Shown here piece by piece: positions 17,476 to 25,610 of a stretch of 64,000 bases of DNA; position 1 is the stretch's first letter; every line of letters begins with the position of its first letter. The notes under the pieces were generated by a model. That model was not told the origin of the DNA, did not search any database, and worked only from the letters and a program-made list of their open reading frames with translations. Source of the stretch: Aquidulcibacter sp. (lineage in GTDB: Bacteria; Pseudomonadota; Alphaproteobacteria; Caulobacterales; Aquidulcibacteraceae). Where the stretch lies: NCBI GenBank assembly GCA_027532555.1, contig JAPZTJ010000004.1, forward strand, positions 62,001 through 126,000, read 5' to 3'. Both the position numbers and the translations under genes were made by a program.

Positions 17476-17729
17476 CGCTTTTATTGATACCCCTCCCAAC
17501 ACCTTTAGCCCCGCGTGGAAAACCACCGGGGGTGCACCTTGTTGCCAGAAGGCAGAGGGGCCGGGGCGCGTGGTGTGCGCCAGATGAGGTGGGCCAGATT
17601 AACGGACTGGCCCGGAATACGACGCATGCCGTGCGCCCCGGCTGAAATAAGTCTGTGTGCCAAGGGAAGATCATGAGCCCTCCTCTGTGGTGTCATTTCC
17701 CCCGCCTGTACATGAAGGTTCCATCTCAA

Positions 17730-17762
17730 GCGCGTTTTGATCCAAAGGATCAAAGTTGCGCG
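17730..17762. repeat. 33-base palindromic repeat, copy 1
   Basis: The unit reads GCGCG, then TTTTGATCC-AAA-GGATCAAA, then GTTGCGCG. The centre TTTGATCC/GGATCAAA is a perfect 8 bp inverted repeat and the outer GCGC arms also pair, with mismatches between. An identical copy begins 47 bases later. The form resembles small repetitive extragenic palindromes. Confidence 0.8.
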
Positions 17763-17776
17763 CCTATGTCTTATCA

Positions 17777-17809
17777 GCGCGTTTTGATCCAAAGGATCAA
17801 AGTTGCGCG
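17777..17809. repeat. 33-base palindromic repeat, copy 2
   Basis: Identical over all 33 bases to the unit at 17730-17762 and in the same orientation. The spacers around the copies differ, so this is a duplicated short element and not one long tandem repeat. An AT-rich stretch (GATAATAAAG) follows. Confidence 0.8.
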
Positions 17810-18105
17810 ATAATAAAGTGAAACGATCCCGCGAGTTTTGTTTCAAGCCTAGTGAAAGACTTGACCTCCGGCTTCACACGGCAGTCGGTCTTGAGCACAC
17901 CGGGCATAAGGACAGCTAATCCTCATGAAAACACGAGGCAGCCACGTCTGCCCCGATTAACCCCGCTTACCCATCCCCAACCGGTGTCACCGCTGCAGCA
18001 ACAACGCCCTCTCGTCGGAGATGGGACTGGGTTATGGGAGGTTTGGAGGGAGGGGGATAAGTTTTTATCTCTTCGCACGCCCCTCGCCCCACCGGGGTGT
18101 GGGGT

Positions 18106-18205
18106 CGGGGGTGAGGGGGTCGTTGCGCAAAGGCGCGTTGCTCCGTGCAATGAAGGCCACCGCAACGCGCACTCAAACACGGTGAGTGTAAGGCCCTCAC
18201 CCCCG
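18106..18205. repeat. Nested inverted repeat, MITE- or BIME-like
   Basis: The outer arms CGGGGGTGAGGG (18106-18117) and CCCTCACCCCCG (18194-18205) are perfectly complementary over 12 bases. Inside them GCGCGTTGC (18133-18141) pairs with GCAACGCGC (18162-18170) over 9 bases. The 100-base unit would fold as one large hairpin in DNA or RNA. Confidence 0.7.
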
Positions 18206-18208
18206 TCC

Positions 18209-18226
18209 GTCGACCTATAGGTCGAC
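18209..18226. repeat. 18-base perfect palindrome
   Basis: GTCGACCTATAGGTCGAC is its own reverse complement over all 18 bases. It lies about 90 bases upstream of def, next to the nested repeat, and could be part of that repeat or an operator. Confidence 0.6.
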
Positions 18227-18316
18227 CCCAGAGGGAGAGGGGCTTGAATTGCGCATTCCCCACCCCTCACACCCCGTTTACTTGACCTTTTGTCCTCGCG
18301 CTCATACCTAAGCGAC

Positions 18317-18838
18317 ATGACCGCACGCCCTATTCTCACCGTTCCGAACCCTATTCTGAAGCAAATCTCTACCCCGGTTGCGGCGGTGGATGATGCCATC
18401 CGCGCTTTGATGGATGAGATGCTGGAAAGCATGTATGAAGCCAAAGGCATTGGCTTGGCCGCTGTACAGATTGGTGAGCCTGTCCGCGTCATCGTGATGG
18501 ACCTTGAATGGGGCAAGGCCGATGCGCCAGACCATCGGGCACCGCGCTTCTTTGTGAACCCTGAAATCATTTGGCGCAGCGACGATTTGGCCCCCTATGA
18601 AGAGGGTTGTTTGTCCGTCCCCGAATATTACGATGAGCTGGAACGCCCTGCCAAAGTGCGCTTGCGCTATCTCAACCGCGATAATGAGCTGGTCGAGGAA
18701 GATGCCGAGGGCATGTTCGCGACCTGCATCCAGCACGAGATGGATCATTTGGAAGGCATTTTGTTCATCGATCATCTCTCGCGCCTGCGTCGAGATCGCG
18801 CCTTGGCCAAAGTGAAGAAGATCAAGCGGGCTGCGTGA
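18317..18838 (+). CDS. def: Peptide deformylase
   Basis: Removes the formyl group from the N-terminal methionine of nascent proteins, using a metal ion. The 173-residue protein shows all three family motifs: [10 protein letters not shown] at 44-53, EGCLS at 96-100 with ligand Cys98, and QHEMDHLEG at 139-147 with ligands His140 and His144 and catalytic Glu141. The ATG at 18317 gives the usual [14 protein letters not shown] start; the open frame reaches back only nine more codons. fmt follows 7 bases after the stop, the common def-fmt operon that adds and removes the formyl group. Confidence 0.97.
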   Translation: MTARPILTVPNPILKQISTPVAAVDDAIRALMDEMLESMYEAKGIGLAAVQIGEPVRVIVMDLEWGKADAPDHRAPRFFVNPEIIWRSDDLAPYEEGCLSVPEYYDELERPAKVRLRYLNRDNELVEEDAEGMFATCIQHEMDHLEGILFIDHLSRLRRDRALAKVKKIKRAA

Positions 18839-18845
18839 GCCCGAG

Positions 18846-19781
18846 GTGACCGCTGCTTCACCCCTTCGCCTAATCTTCATGGGCTCCCCCGATTTCGCGG
18901 TGCCGACCTTGGCAGCCTTAGTTGAAGCTGGTCACAAGATTGCTTGTGTTTACTCCCAACCGCCTAAGCCAGCAGGACGCGGCAAAGCGCTGCGGCCTAC
19001 GGCGGTGCATGCGTGGGCGCAAGCGCGCGGTATCGAGGTGCGCACTCCATCGAGCTTGAAGGGCGCAGAGGCACAAGCGGAATTTGCCGCTGTGGAGGCC
19101 GATGCCGCGATCGTGGTTGCTTACGGTTTGATCCTACCCAAAGTGATTTTGGACGCGACCCGCTTAGGCTGCTTTAATCTGCACGGGTCGCTTTTGCCGC
19201 GTTGGCGCGGGGCGGCACCAATGCAGCGGGCCATTGAGGCGGGCGACGTTGAGACGGGCGTGCAAGTCATGGCGATGGAGGTCGGCCTCGATACAGGCGG
19301 CATCTATGCCACCGCCTGCACGCCAATCAGCGCGCAAGATACCACAGGCAGCCTGCACGACCGCCTTGCAAGCCTTGGGGCGGCTTTGATGGTTGAGGCT
19401 TTGCCACAGATTGCGGAAGGCGACTTGCCCTGCGTCCCGCAAGCTGAGGACGGTATCACCTATGCGGCCAAGATCGGCCGAGCTGAGACCAAGATTGATT
19501 GGGCAAAGCCAGCCGAGGTCCTAGACCGCGCCATTCGCGCCTTTTCACCCTTTCCGGGCGCTTGGTGTCTTTTGCCTGATGGCGCACGCGCAAAGATACT
19601 CTTGTGCCAAGCAGAAGCAGGTGAGGGCGCTGCGGGGACTGCGCTGGATGACCGCCTCCTCATCGCCTGCGGACAGGGGGCGTTGCGCCTTTTGAAGGTC
19701 CAGCGCGAGGGCAAAGGCGCTTTGGATGCGACCGATTTCTTGCGTGGAAATCCGGTTTCCGTTGGAAATATTTTTTCCTGA
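18846..19781 (+). CDS. fmt: Methionyl-tRNA formyltransferase
   Basis: Formylates Met-tRNA(fMet) with 10-formyltetrahydrofolate for translation initiation. The protein is 311 residues and starts at a GTG 7 bases after def, with GAGG just upstream inside the intergenic gap. The N-terminal domain shows LIFMGSPDFAVPTLAALV and SLLPRWRGAAPMQRAIEAGD, including the SLLP and GAAP landmarks, followed by TGVQVMAMEVGLDTG. The C-terminal tRNA-binding domain begins near residue 205 with IDWAKPAEVLDRAIRAF. No truA follows, unlike in several relatives. Confidence 0.97.
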   Translation: MTAASPLRLIFMGSPDFAVPTLAALVEAGHKIACVYSQPPKPAGRGKALRPTAVHAWAQARGIEVRTPSSLKGAEAQAEFAAVEADAAIVVAYGLILPKVILDATRLGCFNLHGSLLPRWRGAAPMQRAIEAGDVETGVQVMAMEVGLDTGGIYATACTPISAQDTTGSLHDRLASLGAALMVEALPQIAEGDLPCVPQAEDGITYAAKIGRAETKIDWAKPAEVLDRAIRAFSPFPGAWCLLPDGARAKILLCQAEAGEGAAGTALDDRLLIACGQGALRLLKVQREGKGALDATDFLRGNPVSVGNIFS

Positions 19782-19889
19782 AGCTATCGCTTAAAAACAA
19801 GTTGCAAGATTAAAAAATCGTACTTAGGCTGTGCTGCATTACTGCCCTTAACGGGTGATATTTTTAGAGCAATTTTTATGGGGGTGAAT

Positions 19890-21062
19890 ATGCTTTCTCA
19901 AGCGAAGCGCTTTTTTTTAGGCGTCACCTGTTTGGCTTTTAGCGTTGGGCCTGTTTTCGCTGACTCAACCAACTCAACGTCCAATGATCCTATGATTGCC
20001 TACCGTGCCTATGATCAGGCGGTGGCTGAGGGCAAGCTGACCGACGCTGCCGCTTATGCCCAAGTGGCGTGGAAAAATGCGGAGACCACTTGGGGTCCCA
20101 CGAATGCCAATACGGCAGGCTTGGCCTTTAACGCAGCTTGGTCGCTGGCCCTGATCGGAAAGGCACCAGAAGGGCTGGAGCCTGCAAAGCGTGCGGTTGA
20201 ACTCGCCGAGGTCGGGGCGAAAGCCTACCAAGCCTCGGAAGCGCAGTTTCTTTTGGCCTATGCTGAGTTTGAGGCCGCAGAGAAAGGCGAGCAGCGCAAG
20301 AAACTAGATGTGCTAGATAAAGCAGCGAAAGCCGTCGAAGGCTCATGGGGCGATATGTTGGTAGCAGACGCCCTCATAAAGGCGTCCATTCTTGCCTCTG
20401 TAACAGCCCAAAACACCAAAGGCGCAAACTTGGCGGAACGAAGTTTGGCAGAGGTGACGCGTTTAAGTCCCAATCAAAACGACCGCTTGTCTATGGTTTA
20501 CTTGGCGCGCGCAATTTCTAAGTTGGCCGATAAAAGAACGATGCGTGCCGCATATGAGGACATTGTCAAAGCCCGAGTGCTTTACGGGCAAAAGAAAGCT
20601 CCCGACGATCGCACGTGGGGCATGCTGAGTGCTTGGGAAATGGTGGCTCGAGGTCTGATTCAATCGACTTCAGGATCGTCTGAAGTTGTAGGCACGCGAA
20701 TTGGTCGACCAAGCAGTGAACCAAGGAAATACAAAGACGAGGAAAGTGCGAAAGTCTTCACCAAAAGGCCTGCTGAATGTGACGGCATTTCCAAGCTCAA
20801 GCGCAGGCCGGTTGGGCGCGATATTGAACCGATGCGTGTCTCGTATTTTTCAGTAAACTTGGGTGGCGTCCATGCTGTGATTGATCTTGGCCCAGATGGC
20901 CGTGTGCTCAACCCACGCGTGACTGGTGTTGTGCCCGACCAATCCTACGCCGAGGCTACCTTGAAAGGCATCTCGACCTGGCAGTATGAATTGCCGGCAA
21001 ATGCCCCAGCTGCCTGTTTGAAGGACTACAACATCACCGTGGTCTTCTCGATGCCGAATTAG
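19890..21062 (+). CDS. Secreted helical-repeat protein with TonB-like C-terminal domain
   Basis: A 390-residue protein from ATG 19890, chosen because GGGGGTG lies 5 bases before it; an ATG at 19878 would overlap that site. A signal peptide (FFLGVTCLAFSVGPVFA) is followed by an Ala-rich helical region, about residues 35-250, that reads like tetratricopeptide-type repeats: AYAQVAWKNAETTWGP and AKRAVELAEVGAKAYQ. The last 100 residues, VSYFSVNLGGVHAVIDLGPDGRVLNPRV and AEATLKGISTWQYELP, have the shape of a TonB C-terminal domain, but no membrane anchor is present. I infer a periplasmic adaptor or envelope protein; the exact family is not recognised. Confidence 0.7.
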   Translation: MLSQAKRFFLGVTCLAFSVGPVFADSTNSTSNDPMIAYRAYDQAVAEGKLTDAAAYAQVAWKNAETTWGPTNANTAGLAFNAAWSLALIGKAPEGLEPAKRAVELAEVGAKAYQASEAQFLLAYAEFEAAEKGEQRKKLDVLDKAAKAVEGSWGDMLVADALIKASILASVTAQNTKGANLAERSLAEVTRLSPNQNDRLSMVYLARAISKLADKRTMRAAYEDIVKARVLYGQKKAPDDRTWGMLSAWEMVARGLIQSTSGSSEVVGTRIGRPSSEPRKYKDEESAKVFTKRPAECDGISKLKRRPVGRDIEPMRVSYFSVNLGGVHAVIDLGPDGRVLNPRVTGVVPDQSYAEATLKGISTWQYELPANAPAACLKDYNITVVFSMPN

Positions 21063-21071
21063 GCTTGCCCT

Positions 21072-21302
21072 TCAAGCAATAATATCCGGCGTCAATTGGT
21101 CTTCCCAGTGCGCGATTTCGTCTTTGAGCGCGAGTTTGCGGCGTTTGAGACGCATGATGCCAATTTGGTCATAGGGCGCGGTCTCTTGTAGGGCTTGGAT
21201 CGCACCGTCTAGGGCGCGGTGTTCCTCACGCAGGGCGAAAATTTTGGCCTCAAAGCGTTCTGCATCGGCATCTTCGGAAGGTGAAGTCCAGTCGCTTGCC
21301 AT
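21072..21302 (-). CDS. DUF465/YdcH family protein
   Basis: A 76-residue, highly charged helical protein. The family pattern is seen in FALREEHRALDGAIQAL and IMRLKRRKLALKDEIAHWE, where the MRLKRRKLxLKDEI stretch is typical of DUF465. No function is established. It is one of two DUF465 genes that flank the TIGR02444-ubiX pair, this one on the same strand as them. Confidence 0.85.
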   Translation of the reverse strand: MASDWTSPSEDADAERFEAKIFALREEHRALDGAIQALQETAPYDQIGIMRLKRRKLALKDEIAHWEDQLTPDIIA

Positions 21303-21335
21303 AAGGCTTCCTCATTTTGAGCGCGTGCCAAGTTA

Positions 21336-21827
21336 TCAAACCGATTGCCCAGCATGGGCGAGGCGCTTCAACAGTGCGTCTAGCGCCGCGTCAAGAGGGA
21401 CATGGGCTGCACGGAGGCATTGGATCAGGCCATCATAGCCACTTAAGGGCTGCCCCTTAATTTCGCTTAAATGCAAAATCTGCAAAATCGTTTGTTCGGA
21501 GGCTAATTCAGCAGCCAATAATTGAAACCGGGTTTCGGCGACCAAAGTGTGCGGCTCGGTCTGGGGTTCGGCTTTCAGGGCGCGTCGGCGCTGGCGCAGC
21601 GGCGTCACCAATTGTCGCGTTAGTTTTTGTGCCAAGCGCTGGGTATCGGTGGCCTCAAACCCTTGCCCAAGGCGGGCCCGATAGAGGGCAAAGATCAGAT
21701 AAGTCACGTCCAGCCCATAGCGGTCTTGCGCTGACAGGCAATCCGCTTCCACCCCATCTTGGGCGTAGAAGGCCAGCGCAAAGTCCCAGATGGTGAGGCT
21801 TGGATCGTGCTTAGACGGGCCCGACAT
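21336..21827 (-). CDS. TIGR02444 family protein
   Basis: A 163-residue protein from ATG 21827, whose start overlaps the end of ubiX by 17 bases, suggesting translational coupling. The opening LTIWDFALAFYAQDGVEADCLSAQDRYGLDVTYLIF is the hallmark of TIGR02444 (quoted in parts: WDFALAFYA, then QDRYGLDVTYLIF), a small helical family without assigned function. The rest is Leu/Ala/Arg-rich helices. It is probably in one transcript with ubiX. Confidence 0.85.
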   Translation of the reverse strand: MSGPSKHDPSLTIWDFALAFYAQDGVEADCLSAQDRYGLDVTYLIFALYRARLGQGFEATDTQRLAQKLTRQLVTPLRQRRRALKAEPQTEPHTLVAETRFQLLAAELASEQTILQILHLSEIKGQPLSGYDGLIQCLRAAHVPLDAALDALLKRLAHAGQSV

Positions 21828-22386
21828 CTTCCCCCCAACGCTTGATGCCTTTGACCTCAAACCCGAGAAGATCGAGGGCACGGCCTACCGATTGGGTGAC
21901 GACCGCATCAAGGGTTTCCAATTGGGCATAGAAAGCAGGCACAGGCGGGAAGATGATGCCGCCCATTTCGGTGACGGCTGCCATCGTGCGAATATGACCC
22001 AAATGATAGGGCGTCTCGCGCAACATTAGCACAACCCGCCGGCGTTCCTTTAGTTGAACGTCTGCTGCCCGCGTCAACAGGTTAGAGGTCACGCCGGTGG
22101 CAATCTCACCCATGGTACGTACCGAGCAGGGCGCAATCAGCATGCCGTCTGTCTTAAACGAGCCTGATGCGATCGAGGCCCCCACATCGGCGATCTTGTG
22201 CACGTAAGAGGCGCGACTCTTCAATGCGGTGGAGTTGGGCAAGCCCTCTGAAGCGAGAGTCAGTTCGGCCGCTTTGGTCAGTACAAGGTGTGTTTCGACC
22301 CCAAGCTCGGCCAGCATGTCCAAGGCGCGGACACCATAAACAGCGCCCGAAGCTCCACTTATCCCTATTATCAAGCGCTTTGACAT
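21811..22386 (-). CDS. ubiX: Flavin prenyltransferase UbiX
   Basis: Makes prenylated FMN, the cofactor of the UbiD decarboxylase used in ubiquinone synthesis. The ATG at 22386 gives 191 residues beginning MSKRLIIGISGASGAVYG, the normal UbiX start with the GASGA flavin-binding motif at 11-15. LIAPCSVRTMGEIATGVTSNLL and LMLRETPYHLGHIRTMAAV are further signatures, the latter with the conserved RETP. The frame stays open upstream for 77 codons but those residues belong to no known part. ubiD is not in the window. Confidence 0.95.
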   Translation of the reverse strand: MSKRLIIGISGASGAVYGVRALDMLAELGVETHLVLTKAAELTLASEGLPNSTALKSRASYVHKIADVGASIASGSFKTDGMLIAPCSVRTMGEIATGVTSNLLTRAADVQLKERRRVVLMLRETPYHLGHIRTMAAVTEMGGIIFPPVPAFYAQLETLDAVVTQSVGRALDLLGFEVKGIKRWGEDVGPV

Positions 22387-22486
22387 GATCGTGATAAACC
22401 TTGTTTGGCATGCGACAAAAAAGTACTTGGCGATTCCCCTATCACGTGTTTCCCTACAGGTCTCTGAACGCAAAGGAGGCCGCCAC

Positions 22487-22657
22487 ATGGCGATAGAAGC
22501 GCATATCCGTGAATTGTCCGATAAACACGCAAAGCTTGATTTAGCGATCCAAAACGAAATGAAAAGCCTAGCCTCAAGTGACGCACAGATTGCCGCTCTA
22601 AAACGACAGAAACTCAAGCTGAAAGAAGAGCTTGAGAATTTGCGACGACGACACTGA
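22487..22657 (+). CDS. Small DUF465/YdcH family protein
   Basis: A 56-residue charged helical protein starting at ATG 22487 behind a near-perfect ribosome binding site (AAAGGAGG, 7-base spacing). EAHIRELSDKHAKLDLAI and IAALKRQKLKLKEELENL fit the DUF465 pattern. It is divergent from ubiX and has its own strong terminator, so it is a single-gene unit that is probably well expressed. No function is assigned to the family. Confidence 0.9.
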   Translation: MAIEAHIRELSDKHAKLDLAIQNEMKSLASSDAQIAALKRQKLKLKEELENLRRRH

Positions 22658-22678
22658 AATTTCTCATATCCGGAAGAA

Positions 22679-22702
22679 AGGGGTCCAGCCGGACCCCTTT
22701 TT
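22679..22702 (+). terminator. Intrinsic terminator after the small DUF465 gene
   Basis: GGGGTCC-AGCC-GGACCCC followed by TTTTT is a textbook intrinsic terminator, 22 bases after the DUF465 stop. The preceding AAAG lets it work partly for the opposite strand too, where the chagasin-like gene ends at 22727. Confidence 0.93.
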
Positions 22703-22726
22703 GTTTGGGGCTAGGTGCCCGCCTTC

Positions 22727-23182
22727 TTACGACCCTGGCTTCACCACAATCTGCATTTGCCAGATTTGTTCGGCAGGCTTTCCAGCCTCAAACTCCCATG
22801 GCCGCGCATAGCGCAGAACCAAGGCTTGGCCCGCCGTGCCTTGCAAATCGGTCGGGCCAGAGATGGTTTTGAAGTGGAAGCGACTCCAATCATTACCGCC
22901 AACCATGCGCTGTGCCCGCCCTTCAGGGTTCTCGGGCTCTGACGTTTTGTCGACCAAGACCACGCCCGCAGGCAAGGTCTGTACCTCCCACGAATAGCCT
23001 GCCGTGGGCGTACCCAGTAATTTCACCTCAAAGCTCTGCCCGGCATTCAGCGTCGTGGTGGTGCCCGTGTCGGCAACGGTAAAAATCATCGCCTTGGACT
23101 TTTCGGCTTGAGGCTGATTGGCGCAGCTACTGAGGGCTAAAAGCCCTAAGCTAAGCACAGCCAGTGATTTGATGTTGCTCAC
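22727..23182 (-). CDS. Chagasin-like (I42) protease inhibitor lipoprotein
   Basis: A 151-residue lipoprotein from GTG 23182, preceded by GAAAGG. The signal peptide ends in a lipobox, LALSSC, predicting lipid attachment at Cys. The mature part carries the three chagasin loops: GTPTAGYSWE (canonical NPTTGYxW), VGGNDWSRFHFK (canonical GxGG), and RYARPWEF (canonical RPW). Chagasins inhibit papain-type cysteine peptidases, so it may protect the envelope from such enzymes. A TTG two codons earlier is a less likely start. No cysteine peptidase is adjacent. Confidence 0.85.
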   Translation of the reverse strand: MSNIKSLAVLSLGLLALSSCANQPQAEKSKAMIFTVADTGTTTTLNAGQSFEVKLLGTPTAGYSWEVQTLPAGVVLVDKTSEPENPEGRAQRMVGGNDWSRFHFKTISGPTDLQGTAGQALVLRYARPWEFEAGKPAEQIWQMQIVVKPGS

Positions 23183-23226
23183 GATCAAAACCTTTCAGTC
23201 CCATATCTGGGCAATGACAACGGGGA

Positions 23227-24318
<1,092 letters not shown>

Positions 24319-24370
24319 TCATCACGCCTTTTGCGCAACTGCTTTGTGGGGTGATTGGATGTGGCTGAGC

Positions 24371-24565
24371 CTAGTTTAAGGCCTCCGGCGTTGTGGCATC
24401 TGGCTCATCAATCATTGCCGCCACCGCTTCCCAATGATCGGCCATTTCAAGGTCGCCCATGGCGGCGGCTTCGGCAGCCCGCATAACCGCAATCACAGCG
24501 CCATCTTCGCCATAGCGCGCCTGCAAGAGGCGGGCGGCATGGGTGATGGCGTCAGGCGCGCTCAC
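24371..24565 (-). CDS. Small hypothetical protein coupled to the epimerase gene
   Basis: A 64-residue Ala-rich helical protein starting at a GTG whose first bases overlap the epimerase stop (GTGA), so translation is probably coupled. The sequence ITHAARLLQARYGEDGAVIAV and MADHWEAVAAMIDEP suggests two helices; there is no signal peptide or cysteine. Short proteins like this are common in alphaproteobacteria but I cannot name the family. Confidence 0.6.
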   Translation of the reverse strand: MSAPDAITHAARLLQARYGEDGAVIAVMRAAEAAAMGDLEMADHWEAVAAMIDEPDATTPEALN

Positions 24566-25482
24566 AGGGAGGATAGTCCGGCTTCCATCGTTCGGAATGT
24601 GTAAGCAAGGCCCAGCTTTTCAAGGGCAGAGTGATCAGCGGCCGCAGTTTGATGGGCGCAGACATCGGCAGGAGCCGAGCGTGTTTCAATCGCCAAGGCC
24701 TTGCCCGTTGCCACTTCGCTGGCCTTGGCTACGGCAGTAGCAGAGGTCAAGGACCCGCTGCCGACATCAAAGAAGCCTGCATGGCCTTGCAATACGATCT
24801 GGGCGATCACATTGGCTGCATCCTCAACATGCACCCAATCGCGGCTGGCTTCCCAGAGGGTCAAAGGCCGGTCGGCCCCTGCATGTTCAAGGGCCCGATG
24901 CGGCAGACTGGCGAGCGCGCCTTTGTGCCCTTCGCCCTGGCCGTAGACGGAAGCCAAGCGGAAGCCTGTGGCAATTGGGGCGGCATCTGGGCCTGTGCCT
25001 AGGCTCGCGGCAAAATAGTCAAATGCTTGCTTGGCGCGGCCAAAGGCGGTTTTGGGCTGGAAGCCAGCAATTACATTCGGATCCGTGGAAAGGTCCGGCG
25101 TTGCATCGCCATAAACCTGCATGGACGATGCCCAATAGATCGCCCGCTGTTTAGCTACGGCATAGTCCCATACGCGGCGAGGCAGATGGTAAGAAGTCTC
25201 AAACAAGGCATCCACATCGCCCGCGCTGTGGCCCGCGTCGGCAAAGCACAAAACGCCAGCGACTTCGCGCCAAGCCCGGTCGAGATGCTTCATCAGATCG
25301 TCTGGAGCCCAAAGATCCGCCATCTTTGCAGGCAGATTGGCCCATTTGCCTGAACCGCTGGAGCCTAATTGGTCGCAGATGATCACGTGTGCGCTACCAT
25401 CATCTGCCAAATGCCGCGCTACTGCGCTGCCAACGAGGCCTGCGCCGCCTATGACGATGAATTTCCGACCTTGAGAGGGCAT
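24562..25482 (-). CDS. NAD-dependent epimerase/dehydratase, HldD-like, without catalytic Tyr
   Basis: A 306-residue extended short-chain dehydrogenase. The nucleotide-binding motif IGGAGLVGSA is at residues 11-20, and a serine/threonine region SSMQVYGD near 119-126. Family members have YxxxK as the catalytic pair; here the corresponding site reads TAFGRAK, Phe147 with Lys151 kept. The rest, including GFRLASVYGQGEGHKG and RDWVHVEDAANVI, matches ADP-glyceromanno-heptose epimerase and related sugar epimerases. With Phe in place of Tyr the usual redox step should be impaired, so the role is uncertain. It heads a two-gene unit with a 64-residue protein and is divergent from a sugar symporter. Confidence 0.8.
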   Translation of the reverse strand: MPSQGRKFIVIGGAGLVGSAVARHLADDGSAHVIICDQLGSSGSGKWANLPAKMADLWAPDDLMKHLDRAWREVAGVLCFADAGHSAGDVDALFETSYHLPRRVWDYAVAKQRAIYWASSMQVYGDATPDLSTDPNVIAGFQPKTAFGRAKQAFDYFAASLGTGPDAAPIATGFRLASVYGQGEGHKGALASLPHRALEHAGADRPLTLWEASRDWVHVEDAANVIAQIVLQGHAGFFDVGSGSLTSATAVAKASEVATGKALAIETRSAPADVCAHQTAAADHSALEKLGLAYTFRTMEAGLSSL

Positions 25483-25610
25483 TTTGACATCCGCTTTGTG
25501 TTAATCTTACACATTGGCACCCAATGTGTGTGAATTTCGCACATTTACGAGCGAAATTCACCGCTGTCTAGCGGCTTGGCAGCTTGGGTTGCAGGCACCA
25601 TATTACCTGC

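Larger units (their letters stand above)
17348..18316. other. About 1 kb non-coding region dense in palindromes and repeats
   Basis: No reading frame here looks real: the longer open frames are low-complexity Pro/Arg/Ser translations on both strands and lack family resemblance. The region instead holds, in order, a GAAGCGAAGCG-type REP-like element, a hairpin GGGCCAG/CTGGCCC (17591-17613), two identical 33-base palindromic units, a hairpin CCCCAC/GTGGGG (18087-18104), a nested inverted repeat of 100 bases, and an 18-base palindrome. The individual items are listed separately. The def promoter should lie at the right-hand end. Confidence 0.7.

Noticed and set aside
17247-18570. Several open frames of 63-215 codons on both strands in the repeat region
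   Set aside because: They translate to low-complexity Pro/Arg/Ser sequences, overlap each other and the repeats, and show no family features or start signals.
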